Assembly: GCA_964573105.1 (NCBI GenBank)
Contig: CAZNIS010000003.1
Span: 62,001-126,000 of the forward strand
DNA: 64,000 bases
Source: CAKZSB01 sp964573105
GTDB taxonomy: Bacteria; Pseudomonadota; Gammaproteobacteria; Granulosicoccales; Granulosicoccaceae
Direction: 5' to 3'
Each line of letters begins with the position of its first letter. Positions within the stretch are counted from its first letter, which is position 1. The notes below the pieces were generated by a model. The model was not told the origin of the DNA, did no database searches, and was given only the letters and a program-made list of their open reading frames with translations. The position numbers were made by a program, and so were the translations under genes. Positions 23,975 to 33,306 of the stretch are shown here, piece by piece.

Positions 23975-24949
23975 ATGGCAAAGAAAAAGCAGGACGGCGA
24001 GTCGGTCTCGGAGAAGCAGCGTGCGATTAATGCCCGCTTTGACATAGTAGGTCTGCGCAAGCCGGCAATGATTCTGTCGGCCGCCCTGATCCTGATCTCG
24101 ATCGCGGCGCTGGTGATTCGCGGGCTGAGTTTTGGCATCGACTTTACCGGCGGCTACGTGGTTGAGGCCGGCTTTGAATCGGCAGCCGAGTTGCCAGCGA
24201 TACGCGATAGCCTGGCTGGCGGCGGGTTTGACGATGCGATCGTGCAGCACTTTGGCAGTGCCAGCGAAGTGATGGTGCGCATCGCGCCGCGTGAGGATCT
24301 GACCAGCGCGTCGATCAGTACCAATATTCTGCGCCTGCTGGAAGATGCCGGTCAGGGCGCGGTCGAAATGCGCCGGGTGGATTTTGTTGGTCCGGCAGTG
24401 GGTGAAGAGTTGCGCGAGCAGGGCGGGTTGTCGGTTTTGATAGCGCTCGCGTTTATTGTTGTCTATATCTGGTTGCGGTTCGAGAAGAAGTTTTCGGTGG
24501 GGGCGGTCGCGGCGCTGGTGCACGATGTGGTGATTACGCTTGGCGTGTTCGCGATCACTCAGCTTGAGTTCGATCTGACGGTGCTGGCGGCGATACTCGC
24601 GGTGATCGGTTATTCGCTTAACGATACGATCGTTGTGTTTGATCGAATTCGCGAGAACTTCCGCAAGATCCGCAAAGCGACGCCTGAGATGGTCATGAAT
24701 GTCTCGATCAACCAGACGCTCTCGCGAACTGTGATTACCTCGCTGACCACATTGCTGGTACTGCTGGCGCTCTTTTTACTGGGCGGTGAGGCGATTCGCG
24801 GCTTTTCTACCGCCCTGATCGTCGGTGTGATCGTCGGTACCTACTCATCAATTTACGTGGCGAGCTCTTCGATTCTGGCGCTTGGCATTACCCGTGAAGA
24901 CCTGATGCCGGTGGAGAAAGAGGGTGATGAGCTCGAGGATATTCCGTAG
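23975..24949 (+). CDS. secF: Protein translocase subunit SecF
   Basis: Partner of SecD. The 324-residue protein has a charged N-terminal stretch, first span near residues 30-52, GLSFGIDFTGGYVVE, then VGPAVGEELREQG and, in the membrane domain, GYSLNDTIVVFDRIRENFR and the NQTLSRTVITSLTTLLVL motif. Both SecF signatures are intact. It forms a yajC-secD-secF operon and is convergent with suhB, whose stop lies 18 bp away. Confidence 0.97.
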   Translation: MAKKKQDGESVSEKQRAINARFDIVGLRKPAMILSAALILISIAALVIRGLSFGIDFTGGYVVEAGFESAAELPAIRDSLAGGGFDDAIVQHFGSASEVMVRIAPREDLTSASISTNILRLLEDAGQGAVEMRRVDFVGPAVGEELREQGGLSVLIALAFIVVYIWLRFEKKFSVGAVAALVHDVVITLGVFAITQLEFDLTVLAAILAVIGYSLNDTIVVFDRIRENFRKIRKATPEMVMNVSINQTLSRTVITSLTTLLVLLALFLLGGEAIRGFSTALIVGVIVGTYSSIYVASSSILALGITREDLMPVEKEGDELEDIP

Positions 24950-24967
24950 CGTTGCGCGGGGCGGCTG

Positions 24968-25813
24968 CTAACCTGCCGACGATGCGTTGTCCTGCGCCGT
25001 TGCATCGGCAGCTCTCGGCTGGCCAGTTGCTTTAAGCCGCGAGAAAGTACGCAGCATCGAGTCGTAGACCCGGGGTGAGGCGGCGACAATATTGCCGCTC
25101 TCAAGCCAGTCATCGCCGCCGCTCATGGTGCCGACCAGGCCGCCCGCCTCGCGAACCAGCAGTGCCCCGGCCGCTGTGTCCCACGGTTGCAGGCCGAACT
25201 CCCAGAACCCGTCCAGCCGGCCGGCCGCCACGTAGGCCAGGTCCAGCGCAGCCGCCCCCTGACGGCGCAGGTTGCGCGCCGTGCTGTTGAATTCTCTGAA
25301 GGTGCGCAGATAGCCTGACTGGCCGAGCGTGCCGTTGTTGTTAAAGCCGGTACCGAGCAAGGCATCGGCGACCGCGTTGCACTTGCTTACCCGAATACGC
25401 TTTTCGTCCAGTGTGGCGCCGGCGCCGCGGCTGGCTGTGAATAGTTCCTGGGTAAACGGGTTGTAGACGACCGCTTGTTCGAGACGGTTGTGCTGGGCGA
25501 CGGCAATCGACACGCAGTAGGCGGGATAACCGTGCAGGTAGTTGGTGGTGCCGTCCAGTGGATCGACAAACCATTTAAACGGCGCGTTGTCTTCGCCGCT
25601 CTGGCCGCCTTCCTCACCGAGAATGGCGTGATCGGGATAGGCGCGTCGCAGCACATTGACAATTTCGGCCTCCGAGCGACGGTCGACCTCGGTGACGAAA
25701 TCGTTGCGCGCTTTCTCGGTGGTCTGCAAGGAATCTACCCGATCCATATACTGTGTGAGTACGCGACCACCGGCGCGCGCAGCGCGGATCGCGATGTTGA
25801 GCATCGGGTGCAT
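24968..25813 (-). CDS. suhB: Inositol-1-monophosphatase SuhB
   Basis: Lithium-sensitive phosphatase; in Escherichia coli it also acts as a factor in rRNA antitermination. The start at 25813 gives MHPMLNIAIRAARAGG, matching the known N-terminus, and 281 residues; an ATG six codons upstream is less likely. Metal-binding motifs are GEEGG, DPLDGTTNY and WDTAAGALLVREAGG. A C-terminal tail of about 20 residues rich in Ala is not conserved. It is divergent from trmJ, with a 122-bp gap. Confidence 0.94.
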   Translation of the reverse strand: MHPMLNIAIRAARAGGRVLTQYMDRVDSLQTTEKARNDFVTEVDRRSEAEIVNVLRRAYPDHAILGEEGGQSGEDNAPFKWFVDPLDGTTNYLHGYPAYCVSIAVAQHNRLEQAVVYNPFTQELFTASRGAGATLDEKRIRVSKCNAVADALLGTGFNNNGTLGQSGYLRTFREFNSTARNLRRQGAAALDLAYVAAGRLDGFWEFGLQPWDTAAGALLVREAGGLVGTMSGGDDWLESGNIVAASPRVYDSMLRTFSRLKATGQPRAADATAQDNASSAG

Positions 25814-25935
25814 GAAAGTGAAGGCTGCCAAGAGTAAACGGGGGCGGGTAGAATAGCAGAACCGGGACAGCCGATTTTGGCGCTATCCCCATTATCCAAC
25901 ACGTCACCCGATCGCAATCGGGACACGGAGCTTGT

Positions 25936-26688
25936 TTGCAACATTCGTTTGAAGACCGCGTCAGATTTGTCCTGGTGGAGCCTTCGCATGCTGGCAATAT
26001 TGGTGCTGCGGCGCGCGCGATTAAAACCATGGGATTTGGCCGTCTGTCACTGGTCAAGCCGTGTCGCTTTAACACCTATGAATGCTATGCGCGTGCGTCT
26101 GGCGCGAACGATGTGCTCGATGGCGCAACGACACATGAGGATCTGCAATCGGCAATCGCCGAGTGCTCGACAGTGTTTGGCACCTCCGCGCGTGAGCGCA
26201 CCCTCAGCTGGCCGGTTGAGTCGCTGCGCCAGACGGCCGAGCGCTGTGTGGCGCTGCCCACATCGCAACAGATCGGCATTGTCTTTGGGCGCGAGCGCTC
26301 CGGGTTGACGAATGAAGAGCTCGCGTTGTGCTCGGCTCAGCTCACCATACCCAGCTCCGATACTTTCAGCTCGTTGAATCTGGCCGCTGCGGTGCAGGTC
26401 GTTGCCTACGAATTGCGATGTGCCAGTGCACACGGGGATGTGCGTGTCGATGCTGCTGACGTGCGGGACGAGCCAGCGCCGCAACAGGATCTGGAGCGAT
26501 TTCACGAGCATCTGCAAGCGGTGATGACGAAGACAGGCTTTTTCGATCCGAGCGAACCCCGGTTGTTGTTGCCTCGCGTTCGGCGACTGTTTGCGCGCGC
26601 CGAACCCAGAGTCAGCGAGCTGCAATTGTTGCGCGGTTTTCTGTCTTCAATCGAGCGAGTCGTTTCCCCGGGAACGCGCGACAAATAA
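25936..26688 (+). CDS. trmJ: tRNA (cytidine/uridine-2'-O-)-methyltransferase TrmJ
   Basis: SPOUT-class enzyme methylating the ribose of residue 32 in several tRNAs. The 250-residue protein has the N-terminal VRFVLVEPSHAGNIGAAARA motif, IGIVFGRERSGLTNEEL and the knot region IPSSDTFSSLNLAAAVQVVAYEL. TTG at 25936 is the only start that keeps the conserved N-terminus and has CGGAG five to six bases upstream. It precedes cysE by 68 bp, the usual trmJ-cysE-iscR order of gammaproteobacteria. Confidence 0.94.
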   Translation: MQHSFEDRVRFVLVEPSHAGNIGAAARAIKTMGFGRLSLVKPCRFNTYECYARASGANDVLDGATTHEDLQSAIAECSTVFGTSARERTLSWPVESLRQTAERCVALPTSQQIGIVFGRERSGLTNEELALCSAQLTIPSSDTFSSLNLAAAVQVVAYELRCASAHGDVRVDAADVRDEPAPQQDLERFHEHLQAVMTKTGFFDPSEPRLLLPRVRRLFARAEPRVSELQLLRGFLSSIERVVSPGTRDK

Positions 26689-26756
26689 ATTGTGATGTGC
26701 AGTTTGAATTGCGCGAACCGTCCCTATATAACCCACCAAATGAGTCGGAAATAAAC

Positions 26757-27560
26757 ATGTTCGATCGCATCAAAGAAGACGTAACCTGCGTGTTCGATCG
26801 GGATCCGGCATCGAGAAACGTTTTCGAGATCCTGACCACGTACCCGGGCACCCATGCGCTGCTGGCGCATCGGCTGAGCCACTGGCTGTGGCTGCGTGGT
26901 CTCAAATGGCTGGCGCGCACGATCTCCTATGTGAGTCGCTGGTTTACCGGCATTGAGATCCACCCGGGGGCAACCATCGGTCGGCGGTTTTTTATCGACC
27001 ATGGCACCGGTGTGGTGATCGGAGAGACGGCTGAAGTCGGCGATGACGTGACGCTCTATCACGGTGTGACGCTGGGTGGCACGACCTGGAACAAGGGCAA
27101 GCGTCATCCGACGCTTGGCAACAACGTGGTAGTGGGCGCCGGGGCGAAAATTCTCGGCCCACTGACGGTCGCCGACGGTGCGCGCGTGGGTTCGAATGCG
27201 GTGGTGCTTAAAGATGTGAGTGCCGGTGCGACGGTCGTGGGTATCCCGGCGCGACAGGTCGAGCGCAAGGAATCGCCGCAAAGCGCGCTAAGGCGCGAGA
27301 CCGCGGCGAAGATTGGCTTCGATGCGTACGGGGTGACGGATGACATGCCCGATCCGGTCGTCGAGGCGATCAACTCGATGCTGGATCATATCCACACCAC
27401 CGATAAACGGCTGGACGAGATGACTTGCATTTTGCGTCGCCTGGGCGAGCACGTTGACAGCGTCAAGCCGCTGGAGATCGACTGGCTGGACGACTGTCGC
27501 GAGGCGACGGCCAGCACTGGCAAACGAGCGCCCGTCGCGGCGGGTGCGGACGGCGAATAG
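26757..27560 (+). CDS. cysE: Serine O-acetyltransferase CysE
   Basis: Acetylates serine for cysteine synthesis, which supplies sulfur to the Isc system encoded next to it. From ATG 26757 the protein has 267 residues. The left-handed beta-helix is visible from HPGATIGRRFFIDHGTGVVI through the catalytic YHGVTLGGTTWNKGKRHPT region to VGAGAKILGPLTV and VVGIPARQV. The N-terminal helical domain is shorter than in the enteric enzyme and the C-terminus carries about 70 further residues, so it belongs to the shorter, non-enteric class. Feedback regulation cannot be judged. Confidence 0.93.
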   Translation: MFDRIKEDVTCVFDRDPASRNVFEILTTYPGTHALLAHRLSHWLWLRGLKWLARTISYVSRWFTGIEIHPGATIGRRFFIDHGTGVVIGETAEVGDDVTLYHGVTLGGTTWNKGKRHPTLGNNVVVGAGAKILGPLTVADGARVGSNAVVLKDVSAGATVVGIPARQVERKESPQSALRRETAAKIGFDAYGVTDDMPDPVVEAINSMLDHIHTTDKRLDEMTCILRRLGEHVDSVKPLEIDWLDDCREATASTGKRAPVAAGADGE

Positions 27561-27583
27561 ATGGTCGGCAGGACACCAATAGA

Positions 27584-27608
27584 ATACTTGACTGTTTTCG
27601 TAGGTTAT
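27584..27608. promoter_or_regulatory. Predicted IscR type-1 binding site and iscR promoter
   Basis: A 25-bp sequence starting ATACTTGACT and ending GGTTAT agrees with the degenerate type-1 IscR consensus at 22 of 25 positions by hand alignment. It contains TTGACT (27588-27593), a -35 box 16 bp before TAGACT (27610-27615). The iscR start is 33 bp downstream. Binding of [2Fe-2S]-IscR here would repress the operon when clusters are plentiful. Confidence 0.7.
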
Positions 27609-27640
27609 GTAGACTGGCGGCAGTTGAGACGGAGTAACAG

Positions 27641-28138
27641 ATGAAGCTGACTACGCGCGGAAGGTACGCTGTGACTGCGATGCTCGATCTGGCGTTGCAC
27701 ACGGACAGTGGCCCGGTTTCGCTGGCGGATATCAGCCGCCGGCAGGAAATCTCGCTGTCTTACCTTGAACAGCTTTTCTCGCGACTGCGCAAGCACGAGC
27801 TTGTCGGCAGTACGCGTGGTCCGGGCGGCGGGTACCACATTGCCAGGCCACTGGATGAGGTTGCCGTGGCCGACATCGTTGCCGCTGTCAATGAATCGGT
27901 CGACGCAACGCAGTGCGGTGGCCAGAAGAACTGTCATCAGCACGGCCGCTGTCTGACACACGACTTATGGGAAGGGCTGAGTCTGCAGATTGAATCCTTC
28001 CTGAAGGGTATTTCACTGGACGACCTGATCAATCGGGCGCCCATCAGGGAAATTTCCGCCAGGCGGGATACGGCGATCACGCTGCAGGACAGCCGTCGCA
28101 GCACCCGGCACAACCGCAGCGCACCGCACGCTGACTAA
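27641..28138 (+). CDS. iscR: Iron-sulfur cluster regulator IscR
   Basis: Rrf2-family repressor that senses cluster supply and controls the isc operon. The 165-residue protein has the winged-helix start MKLTTRGRYAVTAMLDLAL, recognition region ISLSYLEQLFSRLRKHELV and GPGGGYHIARP. Three cysteines plus a histidine for the [2Fe-2S] cluster are in the segment from CGGQKNC through RCLTHDLW. The last 30 residues are charged and not conserved. It is the first gene of the run to iscX and has an operator upstream. Confidence 0.96.
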   Translation: MKLTTRGRYAVTAMLDLALHTDSGPVSLADISRRQEISLSYLEQLFSRLRKHELVGSTRGPGGGYHIARPLDEVAVADIVAAVNESVDATQCGGQKNCHQHGRCLTHDLWEGLSLQIESFLKGISLDDLINRAPIREISARRDTAITLQDSRRSTRHNRSAPHAD

Positions 28139-28160
28139 TTTTTTCGGATGAGAATTTAAC

Positions 28161-29384
28161 GTGGCAAATCTAAATATTCCGGTTTATCTCGACTATTCGG
28201 CCACCACCCCGGTGGATGAGCGCGTGGCCAAAGCCATGCATGACTGCCTGACCTTGCAGGGCAACTTTGGCAACCCGGCCTCTCGCTCGCACGTGTTCGG
28301 CTGGAAGGCAGAAGATGCCGTCGAAACCGCGCGCAAGAACGTTGCAACACTGATCGGCGCAGACCCCAGAGAGATCGTTTGGACCTCGGGTGCCACTGAG
28401 TCGGACAACCTGGCCATCAAGGGTGCGGCGCAGTTTAACCAGCGCAAGGGCAAGCACATCATCACCGTCAAGACCGAGCACAAGGCGGTACTGGATACTT
28501 GTCGCCAGCTCGAGCGAGAGGGTTTTGAGGTTACCTACATGGATCCGGAGCCGAACGGGCTGCTGGATCTTGCCAAGCTTGAAGCAGAGATGCGCGATGA
28601 CACCACGCTGGTGTCGGTGATGCATGTCAACAACGAGATTGGTGTGATTCAGGATATCGCGGCCATCGGTGCGCTGACTCGCTCGAAGAAGATTCTGTTC
28701 CACGTCGATGCGGCGCAAAGCCCGGGCAAGGTGGCGATTGATGTCGATGCGATGAACATCGATATGCTGTCTCTGTGTGCGCACAAGGTATACGGGCCCA
28801 AGGGCATCGGTGCACTCTATGTGCGTCGCAAGCCGCGGGTGCGCATTGAGGCGCAAATTCATGGCGGCGGGCACGAGCGCGGCATGCGTTCCGGCACGCT
28901 GGCAACGCACCAGATCGTCGGCATGGGTGAAGCTTTTCGCATCGCACACGAAGAGATGGAAGCAGAAAACAAGAAGATCGAGGCGCTGCGCGATCGGCTC
29001 TGGAATGGCTTGAATGACATGGAAGAGGTCTACCTGAACGGTGACCTGGAACAGCGCATTCCCGGCAATCTGAACATCAGCTTCAATTTCGTCGAGGGCG
29101 AGAGCCTGATGATGTCATTGAAAGATATCGCGGTATCCAGCGGCTCGGCCTGTACCAGCGCCAGTCTGGAACCGTCATACGTGTTGCGGGCTCTGGGGCG
29201 CAATGACGAGTTGGCTCACAGCTCACTGCGTTTTACCCTGGGCCGGTTCAGCACCGAGGAAGAGGTAGATTTCACCATCGCCGAAGTGCGCAAGGCGGTT
29301 GAAAAGCTGCGCGATCTTTCACCACTTTGGGATATGTTCCAGGACGGCGTCGATCTCGACAGCGTCCAGTGGGCTGCACACTAG
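28161..29384 (+). CDS. iscS: Cysteine desulfurase IscS
   Basis: PLP enzyme releasing sulfur from cysteine for iron-sulfur clusters and tRNA thiolation. The 407-residue protein has VYLDYSATTPVDERV, TSGATESDNLAIKGAA, VDAAQSPGK, SLCAHKVYGPKGIGALYVR with the PLP lysine, and the active cysteine in SSGSACTSASLEPSYVLRALG, given here by its core SACTSAS. Length equals the gammaproteobacterial housekeeping form. It lies 22 bp after iscR. Confidence 0.98.
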   Translation: MANLNIPVYLDYSATTPVDERVAKAMHDCLTLQGNFGNPASRSHVFGWKAEDAVETARKNVATLIGADPREIVWTSGATESDNLAIKGAAQFNQRKGKHIITVKTEHKAVLDTCRQLEREGFEVTYMDPEPNGLLDLAKLEAEMRDDTTLVSVMHVNNEIGVIQDIAAIGALTRSKKILFHVDAAQSPGKVAIDVDAMNIDMLSLCAHKVYGPKGIGALYVRRKPRVRIEAQIHGGGHERGMRSGTLATHQIVGMGEAFRIAHEEMEAENKKIEALRDRLWNGLNDMEEVYLNGDLEQRIPGNLNISFNFVEGESLMMSLKDIAVSSGSACTSASLEPSYVLRALGRNDELAHSSLRFTLGRFSTEEEVDFTIAEVRKAVEKLRDLSPLWDMFQDGVDLDSVQWAAH

Positions 29385-29417
29385 TCAACTTGAATCAGTA
29401 CACCAGAGGAATCTGAA

Positions 29418-29819
29418 ATGGCATACAGCGACAAAGTAATCGATCATTACGAAAACCCGCGCAACGTCGGCAAGATGGACGCGAAAGACAAAAACGTAGG
29501 TACTGGCATGGTCGGCGCGCCGGCGTGTGGTGATGTCATGCGTCTGCAAATTAAAGTCGACGACGCCGGAGTCATCGAAGACGCCAAGTTCAAGACCTAC
29601 GGCTGCGGTTCAGCCATTGCGTCTTCTTCGCTCGTGACCGAGTGGGTTAAAGGCAAAACGCTGGAAGAGGCGGCTGCGATCAAAAACATGGACATCGCCG
29701 AAGAGCTGGCCCTGCCACCGGTGAAGATTCACTGCTCCGTGCTGGCCGAAGACGCCATTGCCGCTGCCATCACTGATCTGCGCGAGAAGCGTGGAGAAAC
29801 AGCGGACACTGCTGCTTAA
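29418..29819 (+). CDS. iscU: Iron-sulfur cluster scaffold IscU
   Basis: Scaffold on which [2Fe-2S] clusters are built. The 133-residue protein has MAYSDKVIDHYENPRNVG, the first ligand cysteine in GAPACGDVM, the second in KTYGCGSAIASSS and the third in PPVKIHCSVLAEDAI, where LPPVK is the site recognised by HscA. GAGGAA precedes the start at eight bases. The order iscS-iscU-iscA is standard. Confidence 0.98.
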   Translation: MAYSDKVIDHYENPRNVGKMDAKDKNVGTGMVGAPACGDVMRLQIKVDDAGVIEDAKFKTYGCGSAIASSSLVTEWVKGKTLEEAAAIKNMDIAEELALPPVKIHCSVLAEDAIAAAITDLREKRGETADTAA

Positions 29820-29825
29820 GCCATC

Positions 29826-30149
29826 ATGCCGATAACACTCACTGACGCGGCGGCAAGCCGCGTCAGAAATTTTATCGAAAACCGTGGCAAGGGCATTGGT
29901 CTGCGCCTGGCTGTGCGAACCACAGGCTGTTCCGGCATGGCGTACGTGCTGGAATTTGCCGATGAGGTTGGCGAGGGTGACGTCGTGTTCGAAGACAACG
30001 ACGTCAAGGTCATCATCGATCGAAAAAGTCTCGTCTATCTCGACGGCACCGAGCTCGACTTTGGCAAGGAGGGCTTGAATGAGGGGTTTAAATTCAACAA
30101 CCCGAACGTCAAGGACGAGTGCGGTTGCGGCGAGAGTTTCAACGTCTGA
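29826..30149 (+). CDS. iscA: Iron-sulfur cluster carrier IscA
   Basis: A-type carrier delivering clusters to apoproteins. The 107-residue protein has the three family cysteines in TGCSGMAYVL and DECGCGESF. It begins six bases after iscU; the first residues ITLTDAAASRVRNFIENRG are usual for IscA. HscB follows after 39 bp. Confidence 0.96.
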   Translation: MPITLTDAAASRVRNFIENRGKGIGLRLAVRTTGCSGMAYVLEFADEVGEGDVVFEDNDVKVIIDRKSLVYLDGTELDFGKEGLNEGFKFNNPNVKDECGCGESFNV

Positions 30150-30188
30150 CCATCCCCAGCGTGTCGTCGGATATACGGTGAGCGATCA

Positions 30189-30737
30189 GTGAGTACTGAC
30201 GGGTTCAGTTTTTCTGCGGACTATTTCGAGCTGTTCGGGCTGACACCTGATGTCGACATCGACGCCGACGCACTGCGCGACGGTTTCATGAAGTTGCAGC
30301 GCCAATATCATCCCGATCGTTTCGCGTCAGGCTCTGCCACCGAAAAGCGTTTGGCTGTGCAGATCACCTCTTACGTCAACGAGGCGCAGCAGGTGCTTGC
30401 CAACCCGCTGAAACGGGCGGCCTATTGCCTGAAGCTTCGCGGTGTCGACACCGACAACGAAACCGATTCGTCCATGCCTCCCGATTTTTTGATGGAGCAG
30501 CTTGAGCTGCGAGAGGAACTGGAGGAGATCGAAGAAGCCACCGACCCCTACGATCAGTTGGAGACGGTGCGTGACCAGCTTCGCGACCGACAGACAGAAT
30601 TGCAGAGCGAGACCCGGCATTGCCTGCAGTCGGGTGATCTCGACGCGGCGCGCACCGCGGTGCGCAAATGGCAGTTCATGGATAAGCTCGAGCGCGAAGC
30701 GCAATCGATCGAAGCGCGCCTCGACGACAAACTCTAG
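30189..30737 (+). CDS. hscB: Co-chaperone HscB
   Basis: J-domain protein bringing IscU to HscA. The 182-residue protein has a J domain with the HPD motif in QRQYHPDRFASG, then ANPLKRAAYCLKLRG, and the C-terminal three-helix IscU-binding domain from DFLMEQLELREELEE. GTG at 30189 is taken as start with GGTGAG upstream. It is followed by hscA after 16 bases. Confidence 0.95.
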   Translation: MSTDGFSFSADYFELFGLTPDVDIDADALRDGFMKLQRQYHPDRFASGSATEKRLAVQITSYVNEAQQVLANPLKRAAYCLKLRGVDTDNETDSSMPPDFLMEQLELREELEEIEEATDPYDQLETVRDQLRDRQTELQSETRHCLQSGDLDAARTAVRKWQFMDKLEREAQSIEARLDDKL

Positions 30738-30753
30738 ATAAGAACCGGCAGAC

Positions 30754-32646
30754 ATGGCGTTATTGCAAATTTCCGAACCGGGGCAGTCCACTGCGCCGCA
30801 CCAGCACCGCTATGCCGCGGGGATTGATCTTGGCACCACCAATTCGCTGGTTGCGACGGTGCGAAGCGGACAGGCAAGTGTCCTGCCGGACGGGCAGGGG
30901 CGGGCGATCCTGCCATCGGTGGTCCACTACAGTGCCGCGGGTGTCAGTGCGATTGGCCATGATGCGATGGCGCTCGCTGTTGACGATCCTTACAACACGC
31001 TGGCGTCGGTCAAACGGTTGATCGGCCGCAGTGCAGAAGAGATTGGCGCGTCGGCGCACGGCGATCAGATCAAACTTGAGATTGGCGACGACACCGTGCC
31101 GCGCATTTCCACCGCGGCCGGCCCGAAAACCGCGATTGAGGTATCGGCTGAAATCCTGACCGCACTGCGCGAGCGCGCAGAAGCAAGCCTGGGTGGCGAG
31201 TTGGCGGGCGTTGTGATCACAGTGCCGGCGTATTTTGATGATACCCAGCGGCAGGCCACGCGCGATGCCGCCAGATTCGCCGGATTAAATGTCTATCGCC
31301 TCGTCAACGAGCCCACCGCTGCAGCGATCGCCTATGGTCTCGACCAGACCGAGAGCGAGTCGACGATCGCGGTTTACGATCTGGGCGGCGGCACCTTTGA
31401 TATTTCTATCCTCAAACTCAACAAAGGCGTGTTTGAGGTCTTGTCCACCGCAGGCGATACGGCGCTGGGCGGAGATGATATGGACCATGCGGTGGTTGAC
31501 TGGATGGTCTCAAATGCCGCAACCGATACTGCTGATGCAGGCGCGCGTCGCGCGCTGATGCAATTGGCGAGAAAGCTCAAACACGAACTCACTGATGCCG
31601 AATCGGCAAGCGCCGAGGTCTCTGCCAACGGTCAGTCCTGGCAAGCCCAGCTCGATCGCGCGCAGTTTGATCAGCTGATCGAGCCGTTGATTGCTCGCAC
31701 TTTAAAAGCCTGTCGCAAGGCGCTGCGAGACGCCGGGCTGCGTGCGGACGGCATTGACGCCGTGGTGATGGTGGGTGGCTCGACCCGTGTACCGGCTGTG
31801 CGCCAGGCGGTGAGTCAGTTCTTCAAACGTGACGTACTGACCGATATTGATCCCGATCAGGTCGTGGCCATCGGCGCCGCATTGCAAGCTGATGTGCTTG
31901 CCGGCAATAAACCGGACAGCGACATGCTGTTGCTGGACGTGGTTCCACTGTCGCTGGGGCTTGAGACGATGGGCGGTCTCGCCGAGCAAATCGTCCCTCG
32001 AAACACCACGATACCGGTGACCCGGGCACAGGAATTCACCACCTATAAAGACGGACAAAGCGCGATGTCGCTGCACGTGGTGCAGGGCGAGCGCGATCTG
32101 GTGGCTGATTGCCGCTCTCTTGGACGCTTCGAATTGCGCGGTATTCCGCCGATGGTGGCGGGGCAGGCGCGGATCCTGGTGAAATTTCAAATTGACGCTG
32201 ATGGGCTGTTGACGGTTTCGGCGAATGAGCAGACCAGCGGCGTTGCCGCCGAGGTGCATATCAAACCGTCATATGGTCTGTCCGAGTCGGAGATCGAGCA
32301 AATGCTGGTCGATTCGCTGGAGAACGCCGAGGTCGACGTAGCCGCACGAATGCTCAGCGAACAGCGCGTCGAGGCGGATCGTGCGATCGAAGCGCTCGAT
32401 GCTGCAATAGCGCGCGATGGCGATCAATTCCTTGCCGTCGATGAGCGCGAACAGATTGACGCTGCCCGCAGCGCGCTTGCCAGTAGCCGTGACAATGACG
32501 ATACCGAATCGATCAAGCAAGCGATCAAGGCACTGGAGCGCGCCAGTGAGGGCTATGTGGCCAGGCGCATGAATGCCTCAGTCACCGAGGCCATGCGCGG
32601 AAAGACGCTCGATGAATATCAACCACTTCAGGATCAGGCAACCTAA
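30754..32646 (+). CDS. hscA: Hsp70-type chaperone HscA
   Basis: Specialised Hsp70 that releases clusters from IscU. The 630-residue protein has GIDLGTTNSLVATV, the NEPTAAAIAYGLD and DLGGGTFDISIL ATPase motifs, VMVGGSTRVPAVR, and a substrate domain starting DVVPLSLGLETMGG. The shorter C-terminal lid and DTIPV-like NTTIPVTRAQEFTTYKDGQ segment (core TTIPVTRAQ) fit HscA rather than DnaK. Its stop overlaps the fdx start by one base. Confidence 0.97.
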   Translation: MALLQISEPGQSTAPHQHRYAAGIDLGTTNSLVATVRSGQASVLPDGQGRAILPSVVHYSAAGVSAIGHDAMALAVDDPYNTLASVKRLIGRSAEEIGASAHGDQIKLEIGDDTVPRISTAAGPKTAIEVSAEILTALRERAEASLGGELAGVVITVPAYFDDTQRQATRDAARFAGLNVYRLVNEPTAAAIAYGLDQTESESTIAVYDLGGGTFDISILKLNKGVFEVLSTAGDTALGGDDMDHAVVDWMVSNAATDTADAGARRALMQLARKLKHELTDAESASAEVSANGQSWQAQLDRAQFDQLIEPLIARTLKACRKALRDAGLRADGIDAVVMVGGSTRVPAVRQAVSQFFKRDVLTDIDPDQVVAIGAALQADVLAGNKPDSDMLLLDVVPLSLGLETMGGLAEQIVPRNTTIPVTRAQEFTTYKDGQSAMSLHVVQGERDLVADCRSLGRFELRGIPPMVAGQARILVKFQIDADGLLTVSANEQTSGVAAEVHIKPSYGLSESEIEQMLVDSLENAEVDVAARMLSEQRVEADRAIEALDAAIARDGDQFLAVDEREQIDAARSALASSRDNDDTESIKQAIKALERASEGYVARRMNASVTEAMRGKTLDEYQPLQDQAT

Positions 32647-32984
32647 TGCCCAAAGTAACCGTCACACCGCACGAAGAACTCTGCCCGCAAGGTATGGAAT
32701 TCGAAGTCAGCAGCGGCACGTCAATATGCGATGCGCTGCTGTCTGTGCATATCCATATCGAACACGCCTGCGAGAAATCCTGTGCCTGTACTACTTGTCA
32801 TGTGCACGTTCGCGAAGGGCTGGATTCGCTGGATGACGCCACGGATCTGGAAGAGGATTTTCTCGACAAGGCCTGGGGCGTCGACCCGGATTCGCGCCTG
32901 AGCTGTCAGGCGATTGTCGAAGATGAGGATCTGGTGATCGAAATACCGCGGTACACCATCAACATGGTGTCAGAACATCACTGA
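32646..32984 (+). CDS. fdx: [2Fe-2S] ferredoxin of the Isc system
   Basis: Electron donor for cluster assembly. The 112-residue adrenodoxin-type ferredoxin has the four ligands in CEKSCACTTC and, further on, RLSCQAI. The order hscA-fdx-iscX and the overlap with hscA mark it as the isc ferredoxin. No signal peptide is present; it acts in the cytoplasm. Confidence 0.97.
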   Translation: MPKVTVTPHEELCPQGMEFEVSSGTSICDALLSVHIHIEHACEKSCACTTCHVHVREGLDSLDDATDLEEDFLDKAWGVDPDSRLSCQAIVEDEDLVIEIPRYTINMVSEHH

Positions 32985-33008
32985 CCGGTCTGACCAGAGG
33001 GTAAATTA

Positions 33009-33209
33009 ATGCAGCTAATGTGGACAGATGTACAGGATATAGCTATAGAACTGGCTGAGAAACATTCTGACGTCAATCCCCAGTATGTTCGATTTACAGA
33101 TTTACATCGCTGGGTGGTTGAATTGGAGGGGTTTTCCGACGATCCGGAGCGATCAAACGAGAAGATTCTCGAGGCAATTCAAATGACATGGATAGAGGAG
33201 CAGGATTGA
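33009..33209 (+). CDS. iscX: IscX (YfhJ) iron-sulfur assembly modulator
   Basis: Small acidic protein that binds IscS and may regulate iron entry. The 66-residue product has WTDVQDIAIELAEKHSDVNP, VRFTDLHRWVVELEGFSDDP and ends AIQMTWIEEQD, the conserved iron-binding face. It closes the isc operon; no strong terminator is visible before the tRNA cluster about 100 bp on. Confidence 0.96.
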   Translation: MQLMWTDVQDIAIELAEKHSDVNPQYVRFTDLHRWVVELEGFSDDPERSNEKILEAIQMTWIEEQD

Positions 33210-33306
33210 ATCGAGGCTCGCGCGGACAGATTGTTCTGCCAGAGTCGTTGACGCAGTACCGCAGGGCGCGTAGACTCGCGGCCTCGCGGAAGCGGTACAA
33301 CACGTT

